DNA of 64,000 nt from Ruminiclostridium sp. (GTDB lineage Bacteria; Bacillota; Clostridia; Oscillospirales; Ruminococcaceae). The notes below the pieces were generated by a model that was not told the origin of the DNA, did no database searches, and was given only the letters and a program-made list of their open reading frames with translations. Positions 44,559 through 53,157 of this stretch are shown here, piece after piece (positions within the stretch are counted from its first letter, which is position 1; every line of letters begins with the position of its first letter). The DNA lies in assembly GCA_017935365.1 (NCBI GenBank), contig JAGBHT010000005.1, positions 1-64,000 of the forward strand, written 5' to 3'. The translations under genes and the position numbers were made by a program.

Positions 44559-45082
44559 TGAGGCCTGTATATCTCTGCGGTTTTATGGGCTGTGGCAAAA
44601 GCCATATAGGAAGAATGCTTTCCAAAGAATGCACGGCTGTGTTCATCGACCTTGACAGGTACATAGTCGATAATCAGATGATGACTATCCCGGAAATATT
44701 TGCTCAGAAAGGCGAGCCGTATTTCAGGGACCTTGAGGCGCGGTATATAAAGAACTTCAAGGGTAGGACGATAGTTGCCACGGGCGGCGGAGCAATTCTG
44801 CGTGACGAAACAGCGGAGTTTGCAAGGGAAAAAGGAATAGTGGTTTTCTTAAATGCAAGCTTTGACACCTGCTATGGTCGTATAAGCGGCGATACCAACC
44901 GTCCGCTTGTAGTAAATAATACAAAAGAACAGCTGAAAGCTATCTATGATACACGTCTTCCGATATACAGGAAGAACAGCACCTATGAAGTGAACGCAAA
45001 CACGTCCGATAAGATAATCACAAGCGAAATTGTGAAGCTCATAGAGCTTGACACTAAGGCACACAACAAGCTGAAAGGATAA
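44558..45082 (+). CDS. aroK: shikimate kinase
   Basis: About 174 residues, P-loop kinase. Walker A GFMGCGKSHIGRML, the FIDLDRYIV shikimate motif, FRDLEARYI, and ATGGGAILRDE, the family's GGG motif. It phosphorylates shikimate with ATP. Starts on the aroE stop (TAATG) and is 2 bases from the amidohydrolase. Confidence 0.94.
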   Translation: MRPVYLCGFMGCGKSHIGRMLSKECTAVFIDLDRYIVDNQMMTIPEIFAQKGEPYFRDLEARYIKNFKGRTIVATGGGAILRDETAEFAREKGIVVFLNASFDTCYGRISGDTNRPLVVNNTKEQLKAIYDTRLPIYRKNSTYEVNANTSDKIITSEIVKLIELDTKAHNKLKG

Positions 45083-45084
45083 AT

Positions 45085-46257
45085 ATGTACATTTATAACG
45101 CGACTGTCATTACAATGGCGGAGAAAAACCACGAAAACGGATTTATCCTTATAGAAAAAGATAAAATAAAGGCTGTGGGCGATATGGCACAGCTGAAAGG
45201 TTTCACACCGTCCGACGGCGATATAGACGCAAAGGGCAAAACGGTATATCCCGGCTTTATAGACGCTCACTCGCATATAGGCGCGTGGGAGGACGGTCTT
45301 GCATTTGAGGGCGACGACGGAAACGAGGATACCGACCCGTCAACTCCCAATCTGCGTGCAATAGATATGATAAATCCGCTCGACCATTGCTTTGAAGAAG
45401 CGGCGCAGGCAGGTGTTACATCGGTAGTATGCGGAATGGGAAGCGCAAATCCTATCGGCGGTACTTTTCTTGCGATGAAAACGGCAGGTTCAAAGAGAAT
45501 TGACAAGAGGATAATAAAGAATCCCGTTGCCGTAAAATTTGCACTCGGCGAAAATCCTAAGAACGTATACAAGGACAAGGATACCGCTCCCGTTACCCGT
45601 ATGGCGACTGCCGCTATAATCCGAGAACAGCTCTACAAGGCCAAGCGCTATCTTGACGATATGATAGATTATGAAAGCTCGGTAGGTACGGACGACGAGG
45701 GCGACCGCCCCGAATATGACGCAAAGTGCGAGGCGCTCATGCCGCTTTTAAAGCACGAGATACCCGCGCATTTCCACGCACACAGGGCGGACGACATATT
45801 CACGGCGATAAGACTTGCCAAGGAGTTTGATATAGATTATGTCATTATCCATGCGACAGAGGGACACCTTATAGCAGACGAGCTTCTTGAGGACGGGACA
45901 CGCACGATAGTGGGTCCTATAATCAGCGAGCGCTGTAAGCCTGAACTTCGCAACCACACGATAGAAACGGCAGGCGTGCTGAATAAGGCGGGAGTGCCTA
46001 TGTGTATTTGTACCGACCACCCTGTTGTACCCGAACAGTATCTGCCGCTTTCGGCAGGACTTGCGGTAAGAGGCGGTCTTGACAGAGATGAAGCGCTGAA
46101 AGCTATAACGATATACCCCGCACAGATAACGGGTATTGCCGACAGGGTGGGCAGTATCGAACCCGGCAAGGACGCCGATATAGTTATCTTTTCGGGTGAT
46201 CCGCTGTCGGTATGTGATACGCCCGATACGGTTATCGTAAACGGCAAAGTGATATAA
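45085..46257 (+). CDS. amidohydrolase, imidazolonepropionase-like
   Basis: About 390 residues of the metal-dependent amidohydrolase superfamily. Metal-binding HSHIGAWE (about residue 61), a possible carboxylated or catalytic Lys near FALGENPKNVYKD, AHFHAHRADD (metal His pair), VIIHATEGH and the final ICTDHPVVPEQY Asp. The C-terminal beta sandwich ends with DADIVIFSGDPLSV. Relatives are annotated as imidazolonepropionase-like hydrolases or cyclic imide/peptide hydrolases. The substrate is not predictable; no histidine-degradation genes are nearby. Confidence 0.85.
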   Translation: MYIYNATVITMAEKNHENGFILIEKDKIKAVGDMAQLKGFTPSDGDIDAKGKTVYPGFIDAHSHIGAWEDGLAFEGDDGNEDTDPSTPNLRAIDMINPLDHCFEEAAQAGVTSVVCGMGSANPIGGTFLAMKTAGSKRIDKRIIKNPVAVKFALGENPKNVYKDKDTAPVTRMATAAIIREQLYKAKRYLDDMIDYESSVGTDDEGDRPEYDAKCEALMPLLKHEIPAHFHAHRADDIFTAIRLAKEFDIDYVIIHATEGHLIADELLEDGTRTIVGPIISERCKPELRNHTIETAGVLNKAGVPMCICTDHPVVPEQYLPLSAGLAVRGGLDRDEALKAITIYPAQITGIADRVGSIEPGKDADIVIFSGDPLSVCDTPDTVIVNGKVI

Positions 46258-46278
46258 ATATAAACGGAGGGAACATAT

Positions 46279-47121
46279 ATGCGTGAGATAAGCGTTGAGC
46301 TTGTTAAAAAGACAGTTGAAGAGCTTTGCGTAAAGGCAAACCTTTATCTGCCGGACGGTATGAAAGAGAAGATAAATTCGTGTATCGGCTGTGAGAAAAG
46401 CCCGCTGTCAAAGCAGGTGCTGGGCGATATCATAAGAAATATCGACTGTGCCAAGGAGCTTGAAGTGCCGATATGCCAGGATACAGGAATGGCGATAATA
46501 TTCCTTGAGGTCGGTCAGGACGTACATTTCACAGGCGGAAATCTTACAGACGCGATAAACGAGGGCGTTGCAGACGGATATGTTAACGGCAAGCTCCGCT
46601 TATCGGTAGTTGAAGATCCGCTTGAGCGCAGGAATACAAACAACAATACACCGGCTATAGTACATACAAGCATTGTTCCCGGCGACAAGGTACATATAAT
46701 GGTAGCGCCCAAGGGCTTCGGCAGTGAGAATATGAGTGCGCTCAAAATGTTCACTCCCTCTGCGACAAGAGAGGATATAGTGAACTTTGTGGTTGAAACG
46801 GTATCAAAGGCAGGAAGCAACCCGTGTCCGCCTATAACGGTAGGCGTCGGCATAGGCGGCGACTTTGAGCTGTCCGCCATACTTGCAAAAAAAGCTCTCT
46901 GCCGCGATCTGAAAGTCAGAAATCCGAAACCGCTTTACGCCGATATGGAGAGCGAAATGCTCGAAAAGATAAACAAGCTCGGTATAGGTCCGCAGGGCTT
47001 CGGCGGTACGGTAACTGCGCTGTATGTCAATATAGAACAGCACCCTACGCACATTGCGGGACTTCCCGTTGCGGTAAATATAGGCTGTCACGTTACACGT
47101 CACGCCGAGGCTGAGTTATAA
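46279..47121 (+). CDS. fumarate hydratase, alpha subunit (class I, Fe-S)
   Basis: About 280 residues matching the N-terminal half (alpha subunit) of oxygen-sensitive class I fumarases and tartrate dehydratases. Motifs CQDTGMAIIF, NNTPAIVH, PKGFGSENMSALKM and GVGIGGDFELSAILAKKAL; candidate Fe-S Cys residues are in CQDTG, PCPP and GCHV. The enzyme needs a beta subunit to hydrate fumarate, but no beta gene follows; the next gene is transglutaminase-like. The beta subunit must be elsewhere or missing. Its stop overlaps the next start (TAATG). Confidence 0.9.
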   Translation: MREISVELVKKTVEELCVKANLYLPDGMKEKINSCIGCEKSPLSKQVLGDIIRNIDCAKELEVPICQDTGMAIIFLEVGQDVHFTGGNLTDAINEGVADGYVNGKLRLSVVEDPLERRNTNNNTPAIVHTSIVPGDKVHIMVAPKGFGSENMSALKMFTPSATREDIVNFVVETVSKAGSNPCPPITVGVGIGGDFELSAILAKKALCRDLKVRNPKPLYADMESEMLEKINKLGIGPQGFGGTVTALYVNIEQHPTHIAGLPVAVNIGCHVTRHAEAEL

Positions 47122-48332
47122 TGGGCAAGGGTAAGGTTATCGGCGCGGTAGCGGCGGCGGTCGCAGTACCGGCGGCAGTGGTTGTCGGCGCAATATACAT
47201 TCTGCCGGCGCTGGGCATATCGTCAAGCAACACGCTGTACTATTTCGGTAACGACACGTCAATTTCCGCAGACGGAACAATATCGCTCAGCAAGGAAGAT
47301 GTACTCGGCTACAGCTCAAAATACTCCGACACTATGACGGGATATTTCAAAGAACAGCTTGACGAGAATGAAACGTATATCTACAATGCGTTTATGTACG
47401 CAAGCGAGAACGGCTACAGCGATGTATTCCTGCCCGAAGAGGTATTTGATAACGGCAGTTACGACAGGTTGCAGGAGCTTGAATATGTGATCACGTTTTT
47501 AAGCTGTGACAGCCCGTTTGTGGCACATAATTACACAACCGACAATAAGCTGAGCGGAAACGTTGAGCAGTTCGCAGGGAAAAGCTATCACCACATACAG
47601 CTTGAAACGCTCGGCAAGGAATATACTTCCCGCCGTGAAGCGGCTTACGAAAAGGCAAAATCGGTAGTGGCGTCGATTCCGTCCGACTGCGATACACAAA
47701 AGCAGAAAGCGCAGTATCTGTATGATTACGTTGCGGAAAACTCGGTATATGTGACTGACGGCTACAGCACAAGAAATATTCCGATAGCGGACTTACTGAT
47801 TGACGGTAAGGCAATATGCGACGGATATGCGGATACGGTCACTATGCTTTTCAATATGGCAGGAATAGAAACCGCATCGGCAAACGGTGTAAACACCGAA
47901 AAAAATCAGGGGCATACCGTAAACTTTGCAAAGCTGGACGGCGAATATTACTACTTTGACGCAAGCGCAGACAGCATAATAAACGAAAAGGGATTCAAAC
48001 CTGCTTTCTACTTCGGTATGTCGTGGGAAGAAGTTTCCGACAGCTTTACATTTGCCGATGAATTTGCAAACAGATGCCCGAAAGCCGAAAAAAGCCTGCT
48101 TTCAGACAATGTGGATATTGTTATAAGCGACAATTCCGACACAATGGTTGAAAATATGGCAGAGCTTCTGAAGTCGGGCGGCGATACCGGTATAATCGTA
48201 AGGTTTGACGAAAGTGTCACCGACGAAGAACGTAAAAGTATAACAAGCGACACCGCAGGAAAAGTCGGAGAACAGCTTGCGTCCATATCAGCGGCAAACA
48301 GGCTGTACGGCATAAAAATCTATAAGGAATGA
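47121..48332 (+). CDS. membrane-anchored transglutaminase-like protein
   Basis: About 403 residues. An N-terminal hydrophobic segment (about 6-32) should anchor it or serve as signal. The transglutaminase-like core has Cys in GKAICDGYADTVTMLF, His in NQGHTVNFAKLDG and Asp in YYFDASAD, the full triad, so it is probably an active peptidase or transferase on the outside. The last 80 residues form an alpha/beta domain without a known motif. In-operon with fumarase alpha (1-base overlap) and trmL (7-base gap). Confidence 0.85.
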   Translation: MGKGKVIGAVAAAVAVPAAVVVGAIYILPALGISSSNTLYYFGNDTSISADGTISLSKEDVLGYSSKYSDTMTGYFKEQLDENETYIYNAFMYASENGYSDVFLPEEVFDNGSYDRLQELEYVITFLSCDSPFVAHNYTTDNKLSGNVEQFAGKSYHHIQLETLGKEYTSRREAAYEKAKSVVASIPSDCDTQKQKAQYLYDYVAENSVYVTDGYSTRNIPIADLLIDGKAICDGYADTVTMLFNMAGIETASANGVNTEKNQGHTVNFAKLDGEYYYFDASADSIINEKGFKPAFYFGMSWEEVSDSFTFADEFANRCPKAEKSLLSDNVDIVISDNSDTMVENMAELLKSGGDTGIIVRFDESVTDEERKSITSDTAGKVGEQLASISAANRLYGIKIYKE

Positions 48333-48339
48333 TTTTTCG

Positions 48340-48846
48340 ATGGAACTGAATATAGTACTCGTTGAGCCGCAGATACCGCAGAATACGGGCAACATTGCAC
48401 GAACCTGTGCGGTGACCGGCGCAAGACTGCATATAGTAAAGCCTATGGGATTTCAGGTAGACGATAAAAAGCTGAAACACGCAGGGCTTGACTACTGGCA
48501 CTATCTTGACATAACCTATTATGACGGGCTTGACGATTTCTTTGAAAAGAACAAAGACGGTGAATTTTTCTATTTCACCACCAAGGGCAGAAACACTTAC
48601 TGCGACGTGCAGTATAAGGATAAAACATATATAGTGTTCGGCAGAGAGGACAAGGGACTTCCCGAAGAGCTGTTGTTCCATAACAAGCAGCACTGCGTAA
48701 GGATACCTATGGGCAGTAATATGAGAAGCCTCAACTTGTCGAACAGTGTAGCGATAGGAGCATACGAGGTACTGAGGCAATGGGATTTCCCCGAACTTCA
48801 GAACTACGGCTCGCTTACAAAATTCGACTGGAGCCAAGCCGAATAA
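48340..48846 (+). CDS. trmL: tRNA (cytidine34/uridine34-2'-O)-methyltransferase TrmL
   Basis: About 168 residues, SPOUT fold with a trefoil knot. IVLVEPQIPQNTGNIARTCA at the start, VFGREDKGLPEELL, and IPMGSNMRSLNLSNSVAI; this length and wording are TrmL. It methylates the wobble ribose of leucine tRNAs. Confidence 0.93.
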   Translation: MELNIVLVEPQIPQNTGNIARTCAVTGARLHIVKPMGFQVDDKKLKHAGLDYWHYLDITYYDGLDDFFEKNKDGEFFYFTTKGRNTYCDVQYKDKTYIVFGREDKGLPEELLFHNKQHCVRIPMGSNMRSLNLSNSVAIGAYEVLRQWDFPELQNYGSLTKFDWSQAE

Positions 48847-48884
48847 ACACGATATTAAAGAATGACCGAAAGGAAACCAAAACG

Positions 48885-49754
48885 ATGAAAGTAAAACTTA
48901 TCACCGACAGCGCAAGTGACATTACGCCGGAGGACGAAAAGCAGTATGATATTGATGTCATGCCGTTTGAGATAACACTCGGCAATGAAAGTCTGAGAGA
49001 GCGTGTTGACTTTACAGCACCCGAATTTCTTGAGATGATAGACAAGTCGGAATTTCTCCCCAAGACCGCACAGATAACCTCAATGCGCTTTGAAGAGAAG
49101 TTTGAGCATTATTTCAACGAGGGCTATGACGCTCTTATTGTGGTGCTTATAAACTCGACAGGTTCAAAGACATACGAGAACGCACTTCTTGCAAAGAAAA
49201 ATCTGCTTGAAGAACACCCCGAAATGGCAAAGATGCGTATAGAGATTCTCGACAGCCACTGCTACTCCCTCGGCTATGGCTACCCTGTTGTAGAATCTGC
49301 AAAAAAGCTTATCGCAGGACAGAGCGTAGACAATGTAGTAGCATATCTTACCGATATGTTCAACAACTGTGAGATATACATTATAGGCTTTAATCTGCGC
49401 CATATGAAGAAGTCGGGCAGAATAAATGCCGCCGCCGCTTTCTTAGGCGAGCTTATGGGGCTTAAACCGCTGATCTCGCTTATCGACGGTGAAAGCGAGG
49501 TGGTGAAAAAGAGCCGCGGAGAAAAGAACGCTATAGCAGACGCAGTTGAATATATTTCGAGCAGAGCTATCCCCGAAACTCCGTGGGAGATACTGCGTAC
49601 AAGCGTTACAGGTCTTGAAGACGAATTTATAAAGCAGTACACTGCAAAGGTCGGCAGACCTCCCGAAATGCAGAGTATAGCAGGTGCGGCAGTTGCCAGC
49701 AACACAGGTCCTTATATAATAGGCGTTATTATAAGAGGAAACGCAAGAAGATAA
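48885..49754 (+). CDS. DegV family fatty-acid-binding protein
   Basis: About 289 residues. Starts MKVKLITDSASDITPE, with AAAGGAAA upstream; has TSQITS-like TAQITSMRFEEKFE, STGSKTYENA and LRHMKKSGRI, all DegV signatures. In Firmicutes the family includes FakB, which presents exogenous fatty acids to the kinase FakA for phospholipid synthesis. Last gene of the fabD operon; a terminator follows. Confidence 0.9.
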   Translation: MKVKLITDSASDITPEDEKQYDIDVMPFEITLGNESLRERVDFTAPEFLEMIDKSEFLPKTAQITSMRFEEKFEHYFNEGYDALIVVLINSTGSKTYENALLAKKNLLEEHPEMAKMRIEILDSHCYSLGYGYPVVESAKKLIAGQSVDNVVAYLTDMFNNCEIYIIGFNLRHMKKSGRINAAAAFLGELMGLKPLISLIDGESEVVKKSRGEKNAIADAVEYISSRAIPETPWEILRTSVTGLEDEFIKQYTAKVGRPPEMQSIAGAAVASNTGPYIIGVIIRGNARR

Positions 49755-49775
49755 CGGATATTTTTAATATCTCTG

Positions 49776-49817
49776 ACCGGATCGGGTATTATAAATGCCT
49801 GTTCCGGTTTAATTTTT
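49776..49817 (+). terminator. terminator of the fabD-degV operon
   Basis: ACCGGA / TCCGGT with inner CGGG / CCTG pairing, followed by TTAATTTTT. Confidence 0.65.
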
Positions 49818-49954
49818 GTAATTACGGAAGAGCAAAACAATATTAAGTTATACCGAGCAGTTGCAATACAGTGTGCAAGAAAGCTCATTTTCCGCTTGAT
49901 AATGCGGGCTTACGGGTGAAAGAAAAATATTTAAAAATTTTTTCAAAAAACCTA
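49818..49954. other. spacer upstream of metY promoter
   Basis: About 140 bases, A/T rich near the promoter (a TTTAAAAATTTTTTC tract at about 49931, UP-element-like). No gene seen. Confidence 0.4.
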
Positions 49955-49984
49955 TTGACAAAACCTATCGGATTAGTGTATAAT
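49955..49984 (+). promoter_or_regulatory. metY leader promoter
   Basis: TTGACA (49955-49960), 18 bases, TATAAT (49979-49984). ACCTAT occurs at about 49950 and 49963, and its complement ATAGG lies in CAGATAGG just downstream at about 50000; these could form an operator for an Rrf2/CymR-like regulator, but that is speculative. Confidence 0.8.
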
Positions 49985-50051
49985 ACAAACATACCAAACA
50001 GATAGGCTTTGAGAATAAACAAAAACCTTCGGTTGTGAGCAAAAGAAAGGA

Positions 50052-50198
50052 GGCACATTTGATGAGTATCATCGTTAAAGCCTTAAGACACAACTTCAGA
50101 AACGGACGAATGTGCCGCTGTATAGCATAAGTAAAGTGCTTAATGCACACCCCAAAATCAAAACGAACGAAAAATAAGAATTTGACAGGCTATAAGCC
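50052..50198 (+). promoter_or_regulatory. predicted Cys-responsive attenuator of metY
   Basis: Segment 1, GGCACATT (50052-50059), within the leader peptide's ribosome binding region, is complementary to segment 2, AATGTGCC (50109-50116), which covers the Met-Cys codons. Segment 2 can alternatively pair with segment 3, GCACA (50145-50149), while segment 3 can pair locally with GTGC (50136-50139). A hairpin GGCT / AGCC (50188-50198) sits just before the metY ribosome binding site. Ribosome position on the Cys codons could select among these folds. Confidence 0.5.
50062..50130 (+). CDS. 22-residue leader peptide ending in Cys-Arg-Cys
   Basis: Starts ATG at 50062, eight bases after a strong AGGAGG, and ends at TAA 50130, 92 bases before metY. 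It is basic, and its C-terminus reads RMCRCIA, with two Cys codons (TGC, TGT) just before the stop. A short, well-translated frame with Cys codons next to alternative hairpins, before a sulfur-assimilation gene, fits a leader peptide for ribosome-mediated attenuation. A free function as a small peptide cannot be excluded. Confidence 0.6.
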   Translation: MSIIVKALRHNFRNGRMCRCIA

Positions 50199-50222
50199 GA
50201 CTTAAAGAAAGAGGTATTTACA

Positions 50223-51518
50223 ATGAGCTATACATACGATAACAACTACAGATTTGAGACAATCCAGCTTCACGCAGGTCAGGAAACTCCCGACCCTGCA
50301 TCAGACGCAAGAGCAGTTCCGATATATCAGACAACATCATACGTTTTCAAGAACAGCGCACACGCTGCCGCACGTTTCGGTCTTGCAGACGCAGGCAACA
50401 TCTACGGCAGACTTACAAACTCAACACAGAGCGTATTTGAAACAAGAATCGCAGCTCTTGAGGGCGGTGTTGCGGCACTCGCTACAGCATCGGGCGCAGC
50501 CGCTATAACATATGCTATACAGGCTCTCGCTTATAAGGGTGAGCATATAGTAGCACAGAAGACGATTTACGGTGGTAGCTACAACCTGCTTGCACACACG
50601 CTTCCCCAGTACGGTATCAGCACTACATTCGTAGACGCACACAACCTTGAAGAAGTTGAAAATGCAATCCAGGACAACACAAAGGCTATATACCTTGAAA
50701 CACTCGGTAACCCCAACAGTGATATACCCGACATTGACGCTATCGCAGAGATCGCTCACAAGCACGGACTTCCGCTCGTAATAGACAACACATTCGGTAC
50801 TCCTTACCTTATCCGTCCTATCGAGCACGGCGCTGATATCGTAGTTCATTCAGCTACAAAGTTCATTGGCGGTCACGGCACAACACTCGGCGGCGTTATC
50901 GTTGATTCAGGTAAGTTCGACTGGAAGAAGAGCGGTAAGTACGCTCCTATCGCAGAAGCTAACCCCAGCTATCACGGCGTATCTTTCGTAGATGCTGCAG
51001 GTCCTGCCGCATTCGTAACATATATCAGAGCAATTCTCCTGCGTGATACAGGTGCTACAATTTCACCTTTCAACGCATTCCTGCTCTTACAGGGTACAGA
51101 AACACTCTCATTAAGACTTGACCGTCATGTTGAGAATACAAAGAAGGTTGTAGAATTCCTTGCTAACCACCCCAAGGTTGAAAAGGTAAACCATCCTTCT
51201 CTGCCCGACCATCCCGACCACGCTCTTTATACAAAGTACTTCCCCAACGGCGGCGCTTCGATCTTCACATTCAACATCAAGGGCGGTCAGAAAGAAGCTC
51301 ACAAGTTCATCGACAGCTTACAGATCTTCTCACTGCTCGCAAACGTTGCAGATGTAAAGAGCCTTGTAATCCACCCCGCTACAACAACTCACTCACAGCT
51401 GACAGACGAAGAGCTTGCTGACCAGGGTATCGGCAGAAATACTATCCGTCTTTCGATCGGTACAGAGCATATCGACGATATCATCGCAGATCTCTCGCAG
51501 GCATTTGATAAAGTATGA
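50223..51518 (+). CDS. metY: O-acetylhomoserine sulfhydrylase
   Basis: About 431 residues, the long form typical of O-acetylhomoserine (thiol)-lyase. PLP-dependent Cys/Met family; the PLP Lys is in VHSATKFIGGHGTTLGGV (about residue 218). Further motifs are YGRLTNSTQ, LEGGVAALATASG and VNHPSLPDHPDH. It makes homocysteine from O-acetylhomoserine and sulfide; some family members also make cysteine. AAAGAGG precedes the ATG. A Cys-containing leader peptide suggests control by cysteine supply. Confidence 0.93.
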   Translation: MSYTYDNNYRFETIQLHAGQETPDPASDARAVPIYQTTSYVFKNSAHAAARFGLADAGNIYGRLTNSTQSVFETRIAALEGGVAALATASGAAAITYAIQALAYKGEHIVAQKTIYGGSYNLLAHTLPQYGISTTFVDAHNLEEVENAIQDNTKAIYLETLGNPNSDIPDIDAIAEIAHKHGLPLVIDNTFGTPYLIRPIEHGADIVVHSATKFIGGHGTTLGGVIVDSGKFDWKKSGKYAPIAEANPSYHGVSFVDAAGPAAFVTYIRAILLRDTGATISPFNAFLLLQGTETLSLRLDRHVENTKKVVEFLANHPKVEKVNHPSLPDHPDHALYTKYFPNGGASIFTFNIKGGQKEAHKFIDSLQIFSLLANVADVKSLVIHPATTTHSQLTDEELADQGIGRNTIRLSIGTEHIDDIIADLSQAFDKV

Positions 51519-51523
51519 TCGTG

Positions 51524-51745
51524 TGCCGATGCGGCACGGCAAATTCCGCCTTTGATACAGTTTCTGCTATGCCCGACATAATGAAACAGCGGAATTTAAA
51601 ACGATTAATTATGATTTGAAAGAATCGTTCCTCCCTAAATTGACCTTTCAATTCAGTTAAAGCGGCATATTGCCACCGCCGGTAACGCAACTTACGCAAT
51701 CCGCCAACCGTCAGAACGGCGAATTTGAAGCGACACATTGTCGCA
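51524..51745. repeat. modular repeats after metY
   Basis: Begins five bases past the metY stop with GTGCCGATGCGGCAC and CAAATTCCGCC. A second part in the opposite orientation at about 51660-51745 has GCGGCATATTGCCACCGCC, GGTAACGCAACTTACGC, CCGCCAACCGTCAGAACGGC and GAATTTGAAGCGACACATTG. Same modules as elsewhere in the window. Confidence 0.75.
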
Positions 51746-51759
51746 TATTCCGAATAACG

Positions 51760-51788
51760 AGCCGACAGTTAAAATGCTGTCGGCTTTC
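51760..51788 (+). terminator. metY terminator
   Basis: Perfect stem AGCCGACAG / CTGTCGGCT with an 8-base loop, then TTTCGTT. It lies beyond the repeat and just before mnmA. Confidence 0.7.
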
Positions 51789-51811
51789 GTTGATATTCAG
51801 AAAGGATTAAA

Positions 51812-52888
51812 ATGAACAATAAGGGAGTAATCGCAATGAGCGGCGGCGTTGATTCAAGCGTTGCGGCTTACCTTATGAAACAGCGTGGATTTGATTGCAT
51901 CGGCGTTACGATGAAATTATTCGCAAACGAGGATATAGGCATTTCAAGAGAGCATAGCTGTTGCTCGCTTGACGATGTAGAGGACGCAAGGAGCGTTGCT
52001 TACTCACTTGATATGCCGTACTATGTTTTCAATTTCTCCGACAGGTTTGAAACCGATGTAATTGACCGCTTTGTACACGCTTATGAGAACGGCATAACCC
52101 CCAACCCCTGCATAGACTGCAACCGTTACCTCAAGTTTGACAAGCTGTATATGAGAGCCAAGGAGCTTGACCGTGACTATGTGGTAACAGGTCACTATGC
52201 AAGGGTCGAAAAGGGCGAAAACGGCAGATACCTGCTTAAAAAAGCGCTTGACGATACAAAGGATCAGAGCTATGTTCTGTACTGCCTTAATCAGGAACAG
52301 CTCAGTCACACGATGTTTCCGCTCGGCGAGATGAGAAAGTCGCAGGCGAGAGAAATTGCCGAATCGCAGGGATTTATAAACGCCCGCAAAGCCGACAGTC
52401 AGGATATCTGCTTTGTACAAAGGGGCAGTTATGCCGACTTTATAGAGCAGTACACGGGAAAGAATTACCCGGACGGCGATTTTCTCGACACAAACGGCAA
52501 CGTTATCGGCAGGCACAAGGGCGTTATCCGCTACACTGTAGGTCAGCGTAAAGGACTTGGCATTTCCGCCCCCGAACCGCTGTATGTAAAGGCAGTAAAT
52601 CCGATAAGCAACACTGTAACGCTGTCATATAATGACGGATTGTACAGCAGTATTGTAAAAGCAGGAGATATCAACCTTATTTCCGTCCCCGAAATTAAGG
52701 GCGAAATGCGTGTAAAAGCCAAAGTCCGCTACCGCCATACCGAGCAGTGGGCTACCGTAACCCAAAACGGCGATACTATCACTGCGGTTTTTGATGAGCC
52801 GCAAAGAGCGGTCACCTGCGGTCAGGCACTGGTGCTGTATGACGGGGATATAGTGGTCGGCGGGGGAACTATAATTGAGGTAGAATAA
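51812..52888 (+). CDS. mnmA: tRNA-specific 2-thiouridylase MnmA
   Basis: About 358 residues. PP-loop AMSGGVDSSVAAYLM at the N-terminus, first catalytic Cys in NPCIDCNRYLKFD (about residue 97), second in DSQDICFVQ near 195; the GQRKGLGI motif starts the central domain. It adds sulfur at U34 of Lys, Glu and Gln tRNAs, the same base modified by MnmG. AGAAAGGA precedes the ATG. Apparently monocistronic. Confidence 0.95.
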   Translation: MNNKGVIAMSGGVDSSVAAYLMKQRGFDCIGVTMKLFANEDIGISREHSCCSLDDVEDARSVAYSLDMPYYVFNFSDRFETDVIDRFVHAYENGITPNPCIDCNRYLKFDKLYMRAKELDRDYVVTGHYARVEKGENGRYLLKKALDDTKDQSYVLYCLNQEQLSHTMFPLGEMRKSQAREIAESQGFINARKADSQDICFVQRGSYADFIEQYTGKNYPDGDFLDTNGNVIGRHKGVIRYTVGQRKGLGISAPEPLYVKAVNPISNTVTLSYNDGLYSSIVKAGDINLISVPEIKGEMRVKAKVRYRHTEQWATVTQNGDTITAVFDEPQRAVTCGQALVLYDGDIVVGGGTIIEVE

Positions 52889-52991
52889 GTATTTCTATTA
52901 AAAATTCAGCTTTAATTAAATAACGCAATGAAAAGATGTATGGCACTCTGAGAAAACTGATGCTGAGATGGAAATAAACGAATATTAACGA

Positions 52992-53029
52992 AAACGGTCT
53001 GAGAATTATAATTCTCAGACCGTTTATTT
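52992..53029 (+). terminator. mnmA terminator, copy 1 of a duplicated hairpin
   Basis: 15-bp perfect stem AAACGGTCTGAGAAT / ATTCTCAGACCGTTT around TATA, then TATTTT. A nearly identical hairpin closes the next cassette at 53848-53878. Confidence 0.85.
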
Positions 53030-53083
53030 TATAAATCGTAGTAATAGCTAAAATTGTGTGAAGAGATTCGGCAAAAACATATA

Positions 53084-53112
53084 TTGCATAATGCTAATAA
53101 ATATAATATAAT
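53084..53112 (+). promoter_or_regulatory. promoter of the small exported-protein cassette
   Basis: TTGCAT (53084-53089), 17 bases, TATAAT (53107-53112). Confidence 0.7.
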
Positions 53113-53157
53113 AATGGTAAAGAAATATATTCCTGTATTTAAAGGAGGTATTTTATT

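Noticed and set aside
49818-50222. SAM (S-box) riboswitch before metY
   Set aside because: The conserved SAM-I core and a terminator were not found; the leader peptide explains the region better.
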